Notes: generated from the letters alone by a model not told the origin. A stretch of 64,000 bases of DNA from Seminavis robusta (GCA_903772945.1 CAICTM010000152.1:41096-105095); one strand, 5' to 3'. Counted from the stretch's first letter, positions 45,061 to 57,061 are shown. Numbers and translations are program-made.

Positions 45061-45198
45061 CGAAAAAGGCTGATGATAGAGGAAGGAGGTGTTGATAGAG
45101 AGGTTGCTATAGTGTTGTGTGTTACTACTTGGTTGTTGTGGTTGATTTTAGTAATCTGGTAACTGGATAGTCATAAATCGCTACCACAGGTCATTTTC
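45061..45198 (-). repeat. 5' LTR of the copia element
   Basis: 138 bp, the partner of 38489-38631. A 5-8 bp gap after ACTACTT and single-base differences separate the two copies. Confidence 0.85.
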
Positions 45199-45203
45199 GC
45201 TAT
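45199..45203. repeat. Right target-site duplication, GCTAT
   Basis: Identical to 38484-38488 and directly abuts the 5' LTR. Confidence 0.75.
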
Positions 45204-46671
45204 TGGCTACTCTGTGGCTGGAGGTCTCCGCTGCAGCCTACCGGTTCTGCATTCCGCTTATTAGTACCGGGTTATCCCACCGGTTGCCAGTTCGTTTGCA
45301 CTTCACTGTATGCGACACTTCAGTCCGCCGGCGCCAAGCTTTCACCCATCTTTTCTGATGAGACAGGCAGTGCTTTCAAGACAAGGGTGGCTCTCTAGAT
45401 TCCTCTAGTGTTCTTCATCGTGAAACGATACAACCCGTTTTGCCTCAGGCTGGCGAACTCTATTAGCTGGAGAGGTCAGCAACGTACCATCGGTTTGGAA
45501 TTATGGTATTGGCCTCTTCGGTTCATCCAGTGGCTTCGCTCCCTCAGTTGCCGAAATGAAGGGCTGCACCAAGAGGACCAGAGCAGCCTATGCACAGTAC
45601 TAGTTCTGTTCCTCGAGGCTTTTCAGCGAATGTTTTCCCGAGGGCGAAGTAGAACTCCACCAAGAAACGGGCGGTTGGCTGGAAAGCCTCCACCTAGCGG
45701 ATCGCGACAAACCACTGCCGCTACACTCAGAGTACTAGCTTACTAGGCAGACAAGCACCAACCAGGGGGGCAGACCTACATCCTCACTCTGCTTGCCTGG
45801 AATCTGGGGCTTGCCGAAAGACCTACATGCTGTTACTTACTCTCATTGTCTGGACCCTGGACCCTGGGCCCTGCCCTTACACAGAGGGCTGCATACCGCA
45901 GCAGTAGTCGCTCTACAAGCCACTACAGCAGCCACTCTGCTTGTCTGGAGCCTTTTGAACTAAGCTGGAGGCTGGAGCCTGCTTGAGGCTGGAGCCGGCT
46001 TGTCGAAGCTGGAGGCTGGAGCCTGCATGACGAGCTGGAGGCTGGAGCCTGCTTGACGAAGCTGGGGCGAGAGGTTGGATTTTGGACTTTGCTACAAAGG
46101 TTACATCCCTTCGTTTTGTAGATTTCAAATCTTTATCTTAGTATGACTGCTTGTATGGATGTGCCAATCAATGGCTACCCTGGATGGTTATTTTGACGCA
46201 GAAAAATTTTCAAGGAAGGTTCCATTGTTGGAGCATTTCCGTGCTTCGTAAACCTTCTCATTGATTGTAAAGAAGAACCTACGAGATCCATCCCTTCGTC
46301 CTGGGATCTGTTACTAGAAGTCTATAGAGTCAGATTATTCTACAATTCTTCCCACTGCAGTCATCGAACTCTCCTTCCTTCGCCCTTCGCTCTTAGTTCT
46401 AGCATTTTATGATGCGTCGAAAGAGTACTCTGGCGACTCCCTGTCTTGTGCTAGATCCCTTCGAATTCCCACCTCTCCGAGCGATCATCGTGCGTCATCA
46501 TCGAAATGAGCCTTTTGGAACTCCCGAGACTTGAGCTCAAAGCTGCCCTATGCATAGTAGCCAGCCATTTAGCTAGTATGCGATGTAGATGGTGGCTGGG
46601 TAGTTTCGATCCCAGTTGCTGATGTCTGGAGTTGAAAGAAGCCGAGGATTTCTTTTCAGCCACCAACACTT
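45204..46671. other. Intergenic before the LRR gene
   Basis: It begins with the second part of the interrupted ORF (to 45358). It then has no recognisable gene, apart from a GGCTGGAGCCTGC minisatellite at 45958-46070. The LRR start at 46672 follows a short leader. Confidence 0.45.
45958..46070. repeat. GCTGGAGGCTGGAGCCTGC minisatellite
   Basis: Three to four units of about 30-36 bases, each containing GCTGGAGGCTGGAGCC and a linker such as TGCTTGACGA. GGCTGGAGCC is itself nearly palindromic. Confidence 0.75.
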
Positions 46672-49600
46672 ATGGGCAACCAACGCGAAGACGAAGAAGA
46701 AGCTGGAGTCATCTACCACGAAGAAGATCCTCTCAAGCCGCCCGAGGATTTGCCGGAGGACGAGCCAAATACTGCTAGTAGCGATGGCAACGATAAGAGA
46801 AGGAATCGCCTGCTGTGGGGAGGAGGGATCGTCTTAATCGCAGTACTGGTTGTCAGCATTGTATTGGCGGTCGTCTTTGGCACGAGGGGTGAGAGCCAAC
46901 AAGACACTACTGGAAGCACGAACCAAGAAGCAACTCAGACTGCCCCTACTACCGACCCTGCGTCTACCAACCAAACAGCTGTCATAGACGTCGACAACAG
47001 CACATCACAGTATTTGTTCTATGTGAGTGTTGCGGATTTGGCAAGCAATGCAACGGAGGACGACGTGATATCTGCAGTCGTGGACACATTCCAAGCATCC
47101 TTTTCTACCGAGGCACTGCAGCTGGATGAACCGATTGTGCTGCTCAATATTACAGCAAGAGAATATTATAGTGATGAGACTCTTTCGACTGATTTTCCGT
47201 ATCGCAGACTTCAGCAATCCAACCAAACTACTGATGCCGTAACCAGGACCTTTGCTGTTCAGATGACCACAGAAACCAATGGGGCGGAAGGAGAAGAAGA
47301 ATGGAGCTCTCCAGCAGTGCCGGATCTCCTTCAAAGCGAGTCGTTTCGATCTAGATGGAATGAGGAGCTACTTATTTCATCTTCTGCTGTTTATTTGACA
47401 ATTCAGGCCGTGCAAGGCGTTACCCGCGTGCGTGCTGCTGACGACAGCCCCGACCATCCTTTGCCACCTCCAGAATGCCTCTCCATCCTACAAACCAACA
47501 GATGGTGCACCAAAAATATTGAAACGTACACATGGACGACACTCTGGAACCAAACCTACTGGGGCTTTGAACTACTTATTATGCCCCAAAACCAAACGTC
47601 GGATGTACTACAATGGTGCTTGGACAGACTAGACCACAACTCCTGTCCCTTTGTGACAACAAACAGAACGACAACACAAGAGCTCGTTCTGGACGAGTCA
47701 ACCGTGTATCATGGCGTCGAACCACTCTTCCCCTGTGCGTGGGCTAGAGACGACAAATGCAAGTACATTATGAATGCCCTGGATCCGGTCCTGAGCAATA
47801 GAACCCGTGCCATTCTGGAGGAACAATTTCGAACTTGTCAGGGCCGAGCCTTGCATCTCTTGCGCAGTTCCGTCAATGTCACAACCTTCCCTGTGGCTCG
47901 TTTGAGGCAACGCTTTGCTTTGGCTGTGTTGGACTGTCAGAGCTACAACACCAGTCAGCATTGGAAAAACACTAGAAAAGATCTCATTACCGCACAGCAC
48001 GAATGCAATTGGTACAACCGCGAGGATGATGAAGAGCTGACCGACGTAAGAGGTGGTCTCTTTGTGAGTCAGAGGCTCTGCACGGGACAGCTGGTAAAGC
48101 GGCTGAATCTGCCCGCACTGCAATTGTGCCCTTTTCACCTCAGAGTGCTACCCCCCGAGGTGGCAATGATCTCAAGGCTTCGTCAGCTCAACTTTAGCCA
48201 TTGCAACTACTACTTCGGAAAGATCCCAGAGGAATACAGTCAGCTGACCAAGCTTACGATTCTTGACCTGTCACACAACCGACTGAACAACGTCATCCCC
48301 GACTTTGTCTGGCGGGACTATCGGATCCTGAAGCACCTGGACCTGAGCCACAACGGCGTGGGCATGGGGTTGACGACGAACCAGATGATGGGGCGCCGCG
48401 CGCCCCTTCGGGGACGAATTCCCGACGATATCAATCTCCATTTGCCCCATCTGGAGACATTACGTCTTGCGGGCAACGCCATCTCGGGGACAATCCCAGG
48501 AGAGGCCTTGGCGTTTCTGGAGCTCAAGACTCTGGATCTCAGCAACAACGAAATGACAGGGACCATACCATCATTACTCAATGCTCTGCGCTTGCAAGAG
48601 CTCTTTCTCCATGGCAACGATTTTAATGGGACATTTCCGGTGCTGACATTTGCCATGGTGGGCGCAGCACCCGTTCTACGCAATGTAACCATTCACGACA
48701 CGTTGATCACAGGAGACATCAACGAAATGTGTCCCAAGTTTATCCACGAGGATCTAGTGCATCTCGAGGTCGATCCCAGGAAGGTGGCATGTGATTGCTG
48801 CCAGTGGCCTCCCCTCCCCTGTTCCTACCATGTGGAGCGCTGGTGGAATGACCCCAGTGCCAATCCAGGATACCGTCCAACACCGGCCACCGACGCAAAG
48901 GTATCTTGTGGAGGGCACTTTGCAGACTCTTGTGCCAATTGCCCCCAAGGGAATGGAGCTGCATGGTGTAACGGGGAATGTGAATGGACGAATGATCTGT
49001 GTCAGCCAAAGCAGGTCTCTTGTGGAGGGCACTCTGCTGACTCTTGTGCCAATTGCCCGCCCCAAGGGAATGGAGCTGCTTGGTGCAATGGGGAATGTGA
49101 ATGGGTGAATGATCAGTGTCAGCCAAAGAAAGTTGCCCATGCGGAGGTCTCTTGTGGAGGGCACTCTGCTGAGTCTTGTGCCGATTGCCCACAAGGGAAT
49201 GGAGCTGCTTGGTGCAACGGGGAATGTGCATGGGCGAATGATGAGTGTCAGCCAAAGCAAGTTGCCCACGCGGAGGTCTCTTGTGGAGGGCACTCTGCTG
49301 AGTCTTGTGCCGATTGTCCGCAAGGGAATGGAGCTGCTTGGTGCAACGGCGAATGCGAATGGGCAAATGATCTGTGTCAGCCAAAGCAGGTCTCTTGTGG
49401 AGGGCACTCTGCAGACTCTTGTGCCAGTTGCCCCCAAGGGAATGGAGGAGCTGAATGGTGCAACGGGGAATGTGAATGGTCGAATGATCAGTGTCAGCCA
49501 AAGCAGGTCTCTTGTGGAGGGCACTTTGCAGACTCTTGTGCCGATTGCCCACAAGGGAATGGAGCTGCATGGTGCAATGGGAAATGTGAATGGGTGAATG

Positions 49601-50679
49601 ATCAGTGTCAGCCAAAGCAGGCTGTGCGCGGCCCAGCCATCACGGCGATCACCTCCGTGCTCGCTGACTTTCAGGTGAATCAGAGAACAGCACTGGCGTA
49701 TCTCTACTGTGCCACAAACGGCAAAGATTGGCACACAGGGTCCGTGAGTCCGGAAGGGCCAGGAAAATTTGCAGAGTGGATGAAATCTACAAGCGTATGT
49801 TCTTGGCACGGAGTCGAGTGCTTTGAACGACATGTGTTTGCCGTGGATCTCGATAGCAACAATCTTGTAGGCTATCTGCCGTCTCAGCTCTCGACGCTTC
49901 CGTACCTGAAACGTTTGTTGCTGGGCAACAATAGCCTCCACGACAGCATCCCACTGGAATATCAAGAGCTTGGCAACGTCACAGAGCTGGACTTGTCCCG
50001 CAATAGACTAACGGGAACAATTGCTCCCTACTGGTTTACGTCCATGCCACGCCTGCGGGATCTGGGCTTGGGCAACAACCAGTTTTCTGGAAAGTTCATT
50101 CCAGAAGAGATTGGACGGGCCACCAAATTGGAGTATCTGCGATTGGAAGGCAACGACATGACTGGGACGATTGTCTCCGAGTTTGGTTTGTTGACGCGTC
50201 TGCGGGTTTTGAGTTTGGCCAGGAACAATTTTGAGGGAACCATACCAACGTTTGTGGGCAGAATGCAATCGCTGGAACGGATTGCGGCCGCCGTGGTAAC
50301 GTTCAACGGCACACTCCCCTCAGAATTAGGTCTCCTGACGGCCCTCCGGGTCATGGATTTCTCCACCAACCATCTATCCGGGAGCATCCCGTCACAACTA
50401 GAGGCACTCACCGATATGCAACTCCTGGCTTTGAATGGCAATGAAAAAATGAGAGGGACCATTCCATGGGGAGTCTGTCGCCTCAGGAATGCCAGTCTCA
50501 TTGGATTCCATGTGGACTGTCCTCAAAATTGGGGACTAGGAGTGGGTTATTTTCTGCCCAACAAAGCGACGATGCACGCATTTGAGGGCAACTGTTATAC
50601 TCACTGCAACTTTCCCGGGGGTTACTACTTCAATGGAACCCTTTTCTATTACGATGGCACCAGCACTCCTCTCTGGTAG
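46672..50679 (+). CDS. Single-pass membrane protein: LRR - cysteine repeats - LRR
   Basis: A single exon gives 1335 residues. Residues 1-46 are acidic and presumably cytosolic, ending KRRNR. A membrane span lies at 47-69 ([15 protein letters not shown]...). The rest, with many N-x-S/T sequons, should be outside or luminal. About 110-470 has no recognised domain. Leucine-rich repeats at about 480-700 read [14 protein letters not shown] and [16 protein letters not shown]. Six cysteine repeats lie at 743-983. A second LRR block follows at about 1000-1300 ([15 protein letters not shown], plant-type 'GxIP' consensus). There is no kinase or other signalling domain. Many pennate diatoms have large families of such LRR proteins with a cytosolic acidic tail; a recognition or adhesion role is inferred only. 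Confidence 0.9.
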   Translation: MGNQREDEEEAGVIYHEEDPLKPPEDLPEDEPNTASSDGNDKRRNRLLWGGGIVLIAVLVVSIVLAVVFGTRGESQQDTTGSTNQEATQTAPTTDPASTNQTAVIDVDNSTSQYLFYVSVADLASNATEDDVISAVVDTFQASFSTEALQLDEPIVLLNITAREYYSDETLSTDFPYRRLQQSNQTTDAVTRTFAVQMTTETNGAEGEEEWSSPAVPDLLQSESFRSRWNEELLISSSAVYLTIQAVQGVTRVRAADDSPDHPLPPPECLSILQTNRWCTKNIETYTWTTLWNQTYWGFELLIMPQNQTSDVLQWCLDRLDHNSCPFVTTNRTTTQELVLDESTVYHGVEPLFPCAWARDDKCKYIMNALDPVLSNRTRAILEEQFRTCQGRALHLLRSSVNVTTFPVARLRQRFALAVLDCQSYNTSQHWKNTRKDLITAQHECNWYNREDDEELTDVRGGLFVSQRLCTGQLVKRLNLPALQLCPFHLRVLPPEVAMISRLRQLNFSHCNYYFGKIPEEYSQLTKLTILDLSHNRLNNVIPDFVWRDYRILKHLDLSHNGVGMGLTTNQMMGRRAPLRGRIPDDINLHLPHLETLRLAGNAISGTIPGEALAFLELKTLDLSNNEMTGTIPSLLNALRLQELFLHGNDFNGTFPVLTFAMVGAAPVLRNVTIHDTLITGDINEMCPKFIHEDLVHLEVDPRKVACDCCQWPPLPCSYHVERWWNDPSANPGYRPTPATDAKVSCGGHFADSCANCPQGNGAAWCNGECEWTNDLCQPKQVSCGGHSADSCANCPPQGNGAAWCNGECEWVNDQCQPKKVAHAEVSCGGHSAESCADCPQGNGAAWCNGECAWANDECQPKQVAHAEVSCGGHSAESCADCPQGNGAAWCNGECEWANDLCQPKQVSCGGHSADSCASCPQGNGGAEWCNGECEWSNDQCQPKQVSCGGHFADSCADCPQGNGAAWCNGKCEWVNDQCQPKQAVRGPAITAITSVLADFQVNQRTALAYLYCATNGKDWHTGSVSPEGPGKFAEWMKSTSVCSWHGVECFERHVFAVDLDSNNLVGYLPSQLSTLPYLKRLLLGNNSLHDSIPLEYQELGNVTELDLSRNRLTGTIAPYWFTSMPRLRDLGLGNNQFSGKFIPEEIGRATKLEYLRLEGNDMTGTIVSEFGLLTRLRVLSLARNNFEGTIPTFVGRMQSLERIAAAVVTFNGTLPSELGLLTALRVMDFSTNHLSGSIPSQLEALTDMQLLALNGNEKMRGTIPWGVCRLRNASLIGFHVDCPQNWGLGVGYFLPNKATMHAFEGNCYTHCNFPGGYYFNGTLFYYDGTSTPLW
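48901..49620 (+). repeat. Six in-frame copies of a 38-44 codon cysteine repeat
   Basis: Copies start at 48901, 49015, 49147, 49276, 49390 and 49507. Each reads VSCGGH(S/F)A(D/E)[15 protein letters not shown] and then a Trp-containing segment closing with CQPK. Six cysteines per unit suggest three disulfides. Copies 2 and 3 carry an extra VAHAE linker. Nucleotide similarity between units is very high, so the array has expanded or been homogenised recently. Confidence 0.95.
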
Positions 50680-51468
50680 ACTACTAATGCTTGCTTCTGG
50701 CTGGTTTCCATGAGTACAGGCTGGCGTCCCCTCAGGCTGGATCGCGACAGAAGCACCTGGGTCGGTACAGGTACCGGTGCGTCACAGTAGCTAGCTAGCT
50801 CTTTAGAAGCACCTTTTCACTCGTTTATCATCTTGCGTGATACATACCGTGACCGTGAAGGCCTGTTTCGGGACGTTAGTCTAGACTAGTTTCCGAAGTC
50901 AAGTAAATTGCTTGCCACAAGCAAAGCACAGAGAGAGAACCATGAACCATGTAGACTATGTGGCCATGTCATGTGGAGAGATAGATAGTCTAGCCTGGGC
51001 GTTCCTGGAAGCTGGGCAGTCGAGTCAACCCAGGCTGATGAAGGCTGAAGAAGCTGAAATAAATGGCCATTTGCTTTTTGAAAAGGTAGCCCGTTTTAAC
51101 TTACTTACAATAGCCACACACACGCGGCGCAAAGCAGACTGGTGGCAGGTCATTCAGAAGCCTGCATTATTGCTCTGTCGACGCAATGCCAGAACTCCCA
51201 AGCTAGAATTTTAAAATTGAGCTTCGGTCGAGTATATGAAATATGCTGAAAAGATGTTCAGCGACCTAGCTAGGCTGGCTAGAGTAGCTTTTGATAGACG
51301 AGGTGGGGAAGAGCTAAATGGTTTGGAATGGCATGATTCGTTCTTTGTAGTATAGACAAAAGTTATATATATATATATATATATCGTATGTGCAAATGCG
51401 GTGGCATCATCGTGATGAAAGCAGGGTTGAATTGGATGAGAAAAGGAGGAGGAGGAGGAAGTGCTTGT
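50680..51468. other. Intergenic between convergent genes
   Basis: No gene is recognised. A TA microsatellite lies at 51364-51384, and a TACCGGT copy near 50773. Confidence 0.5.
51364..51384. repeat. TA dinucleotide microsatellite
   Basis: About ten consecutive TA units. Confidence 0.95.
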
Positions 51469-52158
51469 TTAGGCTGCCGGAGCGGCGCACTCTTGATAGG
51501 CTGGAAAGACAAAGGCGGTCGTTTGGAAAAAGCAGAGGTCTTCTTCCGTAATGCTCGGTGTCGATGAAGATAATCGTTGCACAAACCGATGCAGCATGGA
51601 GAGGCAGGCAGAGGACCCTTGGTGGTCTACCCGCGCCGCGAAAATGTGTCCCAGATTGTTGCACACGGCCATGAGTGCGACCGAGTCTTGGAGGGACTGT
51701 TGGCACATGGATGCCAGATTCATGGCATTGCGGTAAAAGTCGAGTGCCGTTGCTTGCGAAGTAGAGCAGGCGCCCTTGAGGAGCGACCAGATATGAAACG
51801 TCAAGCCCATGTTGTACATGACCACCAGCGCAATCTTGGCCGTCTCGTCGCAACTTGATGATGAGGATGGCGACAAGGGAGCCGACAGACGAAAGACGAG
51901 GGCGCGGTTGAAAAAGGTAAAGACACCAGAGATGGTATTGCTGCGCATGGTCTTGTGATTGGAGTAACCATTCAACGCAAGACTCTCAATCAAAAGAGGA
52001 CTTGCAGCGGAGGTTGCTTCTTGGGGTTGTGCTTGGTTATGCTGAAGGTACTTGAGCTCTTGCAGAGCACTCTTCAGGATGGAGTGAGCTTTTTGGAGCT
52101 GTCCTTGGCGGAGGGCATCCACCGCCATGTTGTTGCATTGAAGGATTGAGAGACTCAT
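51469..52158 (-). CDS. Small TPR-like helical protein of a diatom family
   Basis: An intron-free ORF of 229 residues starts at MSLSILQCNNMAVDALRQGQ. The opening phrase NMAVDALRQGQLQKAHSILKSAL is a TPR-like helix pair. VVMYNMGLTFHIWSL, TALDFYRNAMNLA and VCNNLGHIFA form further helical pairs, and the protein ends with FVFPAYQECAAPAA. This layout (NMA...; YNMGLxxH; NNLGHI; FFxxxxF.....AAPAA) is one I associate with a multi-copy family of short diatom proteins of unknown role. TPR folds bind peptides, so a protein-interaction role is a reasonable inference. No targeting signal is visible. Confidence 0.65.
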   Translation of the reverse strand: MSLSILQCNNMAVDALRQGQLQKAHSILKSALQELKYLQHNQAQPQEATSAASPLLIESLALNGYSNHKTMRSNTISGVFTFFNRALVFRLSAPLSPSSSSSCDETAKIALVVMYNMGLTFHIWSLLKGACSTSQATALDFYRNAMNLASMCQQSLQDSVALMAVCNNLGHIFAARVDHQGSSACLSMLHRFVQRLSSSTPSITEEDLCFFQTTAFVFPAYQECAAPAA

Positions 52159-53724
52159 GGTGTGTGGTTTTCGTGGTTTTTGTAGAGTCTTTTACAGTGA
52201 GAGCTTGACTTGGAACTGGGAGAGTGATAACTTTCTCGGCTGCTGAATTAATTGTGAGAAGCTGAAAGTGGATGGAGTGGGAAAGCTCCCGAATGAAGCA
52301 AAGAAGAAGCAAAGCGGAGAGCTTAGCGGAGCCTCATGACCAGCAGGATACATACATACAACCATCACTCACTTGACCATTAGGAAAGCGGGAGCAGAAA
52401 GTTCCTGGTTGAAAAGAAGACTTGCAGAGAGCTTTGCATAAGTCAATATGCAAGGTAAATCTTGGCTGCCTTACATGTCCCCTGCTGGTATTCTCTAAAT
52501 CTTTCTAGGTTCACCAAGAGTGCACATAAGATGAGTACACGCACCATGCTAGGATTAATTTTGACCGTTTGACCAGCTAGCTGTTTGACCATTGATGTCG
52601 CTGCTAGATTCTAGTTTAGCTACTGTAATAGTACTAGCTAGCTGTACGTAGAAGTACATGACAATGTTGTTACAATGTCATGTACGGCTGTACCCGTGCG
52701 TGAGGAGTAACCTGTACTCGGAGAGAGCACAAAACCTAATATTAAGAAGTATTCAATTTGAAGGTAATAGTAGCGGTACTGGGGTATTGGTTGGTTGCAT
52801 GGTTTTGGCAGGGTTGGGTAACATACCGGTACAATGCCGGATGCCGGAGAAGAGCGCACTGGGGCTTTCTTACCCCACTACTCGTTTTCTTTCTATTTCA
52901 TTATACCAGTAGAAGACTTCTTACTAAAAGCTATTAGATCAAACAGGTTAGTATTTGTATCTATAGTACTACACCCACTGCACATGGGCCTTGGGTCAAA
53001 CTCGCTCAGGACTCGTAATTGGTTTGGATGAAATATAGATAGCAATTTAGGCACAGGTTTGGAGCATTTTCATGGTGTCAGTCTCTACCGGTAGAGTGGT
53101 ATTTCTTGCATTTTGAGGTCTCAATACGTACTGGGAAGTTTCTTACCAGTCTTGATATTTCAACACCATCAAGAGATTCTTTAAGTAGTTTCTTAAATTC
53201 AGGTTTGGAGTGTAGATAGTTGAGTGTTCTCCTAGTCCCAGTATTATTGTTTCTGGCAGCAATAAGAAGATAAATGAAGTTAACAGCATGTTTACAATTG
53301 CCATGAAAGATTTAAAAAGGTGTACACAGAACTCCTACGATTGATTTCCAGTCAACGGAAACCAAAAGGAAGGGTACCGAAGAGCTCAACTTTTCTTCAA
53401 GATGGAGTTAGGAGAGGTGCCTTCCAATCATTGCTATTCAAGGTCTCTAGTTTCTGATGCAGAAACTCTCTATTTCCTTGCCCTCTGTGGGTTCTCCAGC
53501 TGGACCGCAAGAGTTTGGCCATTCAAGCTCTCTGGCAATTGAGGACACGCTTGGGGATCTCTCCATAGCCAATTTAGTACAAAGTTAACTGGATAGGTCG
53601 CTGGTACCAGCTTGAAAAATTCTTCAGTCGCCCAATCGCCCTAGCCTATCTATCTCTTCTATCACTTACTTCAATCATCAATAGCTCTTCAATTACATAT
53701 ACAGCTAATTATCCACGTTTGCAG
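52159..53724. other. Non-coding
   Basis: No gene was recognised in 1.5 kb. TACCGGTA copies occur near 52826 and 53087, and CTAGCTAGCTG phrases near 52630. Confidence 0.5.
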
Positions 53725-55200
53725 AGCTTCCTTTGGCTTCGATGAGCCAGCTAAACTCCACTTCACCATTCATCATTACCAGTAACTGTTCACCTAAACT
53801 TCAGATTAATTAAATTGTATTTACACAATGTTGCGCCACAACGCATCCACCCACAACCACAACAACAAGCTGATTTGAAGGCGTGAAGGCCTGCAATCTG
53901 CTGTCAATCATGAGTACGAGTACAATAATTGTGACCAGAGCTCTGATCAGCTACGACTGTACTGAATGACGACCCAATACCCAATACGGTACAGAAAGCA
54001 GAGAACCATGTGTGCGGACAGTTCACGTACAGCTACCGGTATGTACAAGTCTCTAACGAATTATGAATAAAGGTCTTCATGGGCCACACGGCCACACCAA
54101 AATAGTATCAGATTCGATTCTGACCAAGTACTACTAGTAGCGCGACTCGAGGGCTGAGATGCTGAGACGCCGAGACATCTGGGACTTACTCTGGACTTGC
54201 TCAGAGCAAAGCTTTCTGAGAGATGCTTTGCAGTTTACGGCTCGATCATTGGTATTTATTGGATAAGTCAATACTCGATCACTTCCTCTTTGCGTGGGAA
54301 CTCGGCAGTCGGTAGTAGCATCATTCTTCGCAAGTTTCATGGCAACTATGAACTAGAAACATGGACTGCAAATCTGCTGCAGTCACAGTTTAGGCTACAA
54401 TAGTCTGGCCATCTTTGTGCTCGCAGCAGCTTCCTTTTGCTTCGATGAGCCAGCTAAACTTAACTTGTGTTCACCATTCACCATTACCAGTAACTGTTCA
54501 CCTGAACTTCAGGTTTCAGGTGCTGATGAGCTGGCCTCCATCCACCATCCATCCGCTTGCAACAACTATAATTGCTACTCCAGGCTCCAGGTACTAGTAC
54601 TCAGTAGAGCTGAAGACCTGCCAACTGCAGAAATTAAATCCTCTGTTTACTGACCTGACGTTTGGACGTTTGGACCTTCGACCAGCTACCAGGTACTGAA
54701 TGACCGCTGTCCAAAACGGTACAGGCTGTTGTGATTGGCAACCTCTTTCTGGGAACCAGAGAGTAGAGCGAGGGAATGCGGACAGTTCACGTCCAGCTAC
54801 ACGTACACAATGAAGAAAGGTCTTCTTCGAGAGCCACGCCTTTACGTGTATAAAAATCAGATCTAAGTGGCGCGACTGTCGCTCACTCGAGGGTTGAGAC
54901 GCCGAGACACCGGAGACTTACTCTGGACTTGCTAAGCTGCTGTTTGAGAGTCTTGTTTGAGATGATGCTTTGCAGTAGCTTTTGAAGTTTACGGCTCGAT
55001 CATTGGCATAAGTCAATACTTGATCATTTCCCCTTTTGCGTGGCAACTCGGCAAATCTACAGTACCGATACAAATGGCAACTGCTCCATCATTCTTCGAT
55101 AATGCCAGTTTGCATGGCAACTATGAATAGAAACATGGTCTGCAACTCTGCTGCGGTCACAGTTTAGGCTACAATGGTTTGGGCACCTTTCTGCTGCAAC
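53725..55200. repeat. Diverged tandem duplication, unit about 0.7 kb, non-coding
   Basis: Two units start with CTTCGATGAGCCAGCTAAACT (53736 and 54441 region). Matching landmarks follow in the same order: CAGTAACTGTTCACCT, GCGGACAGTTCACGT, GACTTACTCTGGACTTGCT, GTTTACGGCTCGATCATTGG and CAGTTTAGGCTACAAT. Spacing between partners varies from about 700 to 765, so indels have accumulated. No ORF is shared between the units, so it is probably non-coding or a duplicated old repeat. Confidence 0.8.
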
Positions 55201-55495
55201 CACAGTAGATTGTGCTACAATGCTACAATCGTTGGGCCAGCTCCATCGCGGGATCGCAACTGGGAGTCGCAGTACGGAGGGCAAGACTCGTATCAATAAA
55301 ACCATGTCAACCATAATTCAATAAGACTGCGATTTAGTATAGATAGCGAGCCACAAGGCTCAGGAGGGGCGATACTCTGAGAGGATCCTGGCAGCACATG
55401 ATGCGATCATGATCAGGCCCAAGTAGCCGGCGACCACCCTACTAGCTAGCTGGTTGCGAGCTTGGTTCGCTCTGTCAGCCCACTGGGGCTGAAAC

Positions 55496-55980
55496 ATCCG
55501 GCGTCGTTGGTTCCATTCATGCCAATACAGTAGCTACTTCGTGTGCCTATAGTCAACGGTTTCGGTACTGTCTGGTTGGTTGACTTTCTGCAGCCAGTGT
55601 TCGTGGCTCGAATACTATTAATACCACCGGCCAACACGAGAAGCCGAAGGCTCGTGGAACATGAGTTGCCATCGAGTCGAGTCGAGTCCCAGACATTGGT
55701 GGCACCGGCTCTCGTCCTTATTCACTTCTATCGGCACACAGAGATCTGACAGCCACTGGCCCCGAACCGAAACTTCGGGCTTCCTTGGTCCCATTCATGC
55801 CCATGCCTCGCCAACCATCTGTGTGACTTGCTGCGGTGGCGTTCGGGGCTTGGTCGCGTGCGATCGCCCAACAGTAGGATCCGAAGGTTGGTGGAACATG
55901 ACTTGCCGTCGGATTGATTCGATTCGAGTTATGCCACAGTCCAGTATTGGCGGCACTGGCTCTCGCTTACTCACTCACAT
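55496..55980. repeat. Second diverged tandem duplication, unit about 270 bp
   Basis: Related blocks at about 55500-55740 and 55785-55980 share CCATTCATGCC, (A/G)TGGAACATGA(G/C)TTGCC, GGCACYGGCTCTCG and surrounding text in the same order. It lies just downstream of the LRR pseudogene. Confidence 0.65.
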
Positions 55981-55982
55981 AC

Positions 55983-57061
55983 TCAATCACACACACACAG
56001 ATATATGGTCGCCACAAGGACACTCGACGCGGTCACAGTCCACTGTGATGGCATCTTCCATCGTAATGGTCCAGTCGGACTCATTGTTGTAAAGATTGCC
56101 CGGGATGGTTCCCACGAGGTTGGTATCGTAAAGGCCCAGTTGTGAAAGGTTCGTGAGATTGCCCAGTGAGCTTGGGATTGTGCCTCGCAGTTGGCTGTTG
56201 CCCCACAGGAGCAGTTTCTCCAAGGCCGTGAGCCGCCCCAACTCGGACGGCACCAAACCGTGAAAGTGATTATCTCGCAACGACAAAAGTGCAAAATGGA
56301 TTGTTCAGTTTGGTCAAGAGCCCCCAGTTCCGTCGGCAATGGTCCCGACAATCGATCATTTTCTTTCCATTCCAAATGCGAATAGGTCGGTCAGCAAGAG
56401 ACACTTCGACCGGAATGGTACCATTTAATCCATGTCGCTTGAGATTGATTTCTCTGATTCGTCCGTCCCAAGTGCAATCGTCGGTGTCATTGAGCCACTG
56501 ACATACGTGTTGCAACCAATATCTTCCGATCGACCCCTTGGCGTGCCCTAGTTGTGTGGCAAAGTAGATTTTATGTAACCATTGCAAACGGTTGAATCCT
56601 TTTCCAATCCTCCATGGTGCCGTAATTGGGATGACCAAACAGCCACTCGAGTGCCTGGGACTGGGGTGATTCGACGTCCTGAAGTGATGCCATTGTGGCA
56701 TTTGGCAATGCCGCAAAGAACGGGGAGGTCATCTCGTCGACAGTGGATGATGATGATTCGGTCACGACGGACGACTCGTTGCCATTTGGAAGGACGACCA
56801 CCCCCACCACAATGGCCACCAGAGCGGCGACTAAAATGACAATGACGACGGTCATGACGCAAAACGTGCGGTGCCGCGCCGCATCATCCACCTTGACGGC
56901 GACAATGGGTGATGGAGCTTGCTCCGTAGTAGAGTCGCCGCCATGAGACGCTTCTTCCTGGTCTTCGTCAACTCGAGTGGCATCAACAAGGTAAGCATCC
57001 AAAAACGCTGCTCCATTGCCCGAGTTCTTCTGTTACTGCTGTTATTGCTCTGACCCATCAA
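55983..57061 (-). pseudogene. LRR membrane-protein pseudogene
   Basis: It resembles the N-terminus and first LRRs of the gene at 46672. An acidic head, then a membrane span (TVVIVILVAALVAIVVGVVV), ALPNATMASLQDVESPQSQA and YGTMEDWKRIQPFA are in one frame (56571-57002). The reading then moves frame at a TAA after FAMVT to IYFATQLGHAKGSIG ... LKRHGLNGTIPVEVS. It moves again to ENDRLSGPLPTELGALD, and again to LRDNHFHGLVPSELG ... LVGTIPGNLYNN, ending at 55987. No ATG is in frame at the start. At least three frame changes without plausible introns mark it as dead. Confidence 0.8.

Larger units (their letters stand above)
38489..45198 (-). mobile_element. Ty1/copia-type LTR retrotransposon (diatom CoDi-like), decayed
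   Basis: It is bounded by direct repeats of 143 and 138 bp and by GCTAT target duplications. Coding order on the minus strand is gag region, integrase, reverse transcriptase, RNase H, which is the copia order. The pol region is open only in pieces in all three frames, so the copy is dead. The two LTRs differ by several small indels, so insertion is not very recent. The purine-rich tract expected before the 3' LTR is seen as GAGGGGACC on the minus strand (about 38632-38640). Confidence 0.9.

Noticed and set aside
44566-45095. Arg/Ser/Glu-rich ORFs on both strands
   Set aside because: They are low-complexity readings of the TTCTTC/TTCGAA repeats in the retroelement leader.
48740-49965. Minus-strand ORFs of 291 and 403 codons with repeated units
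   Set aside because: They are antisense shadows of the six cysteine repeats in the LRR gene, and their repetition comes from the true coding repeat.
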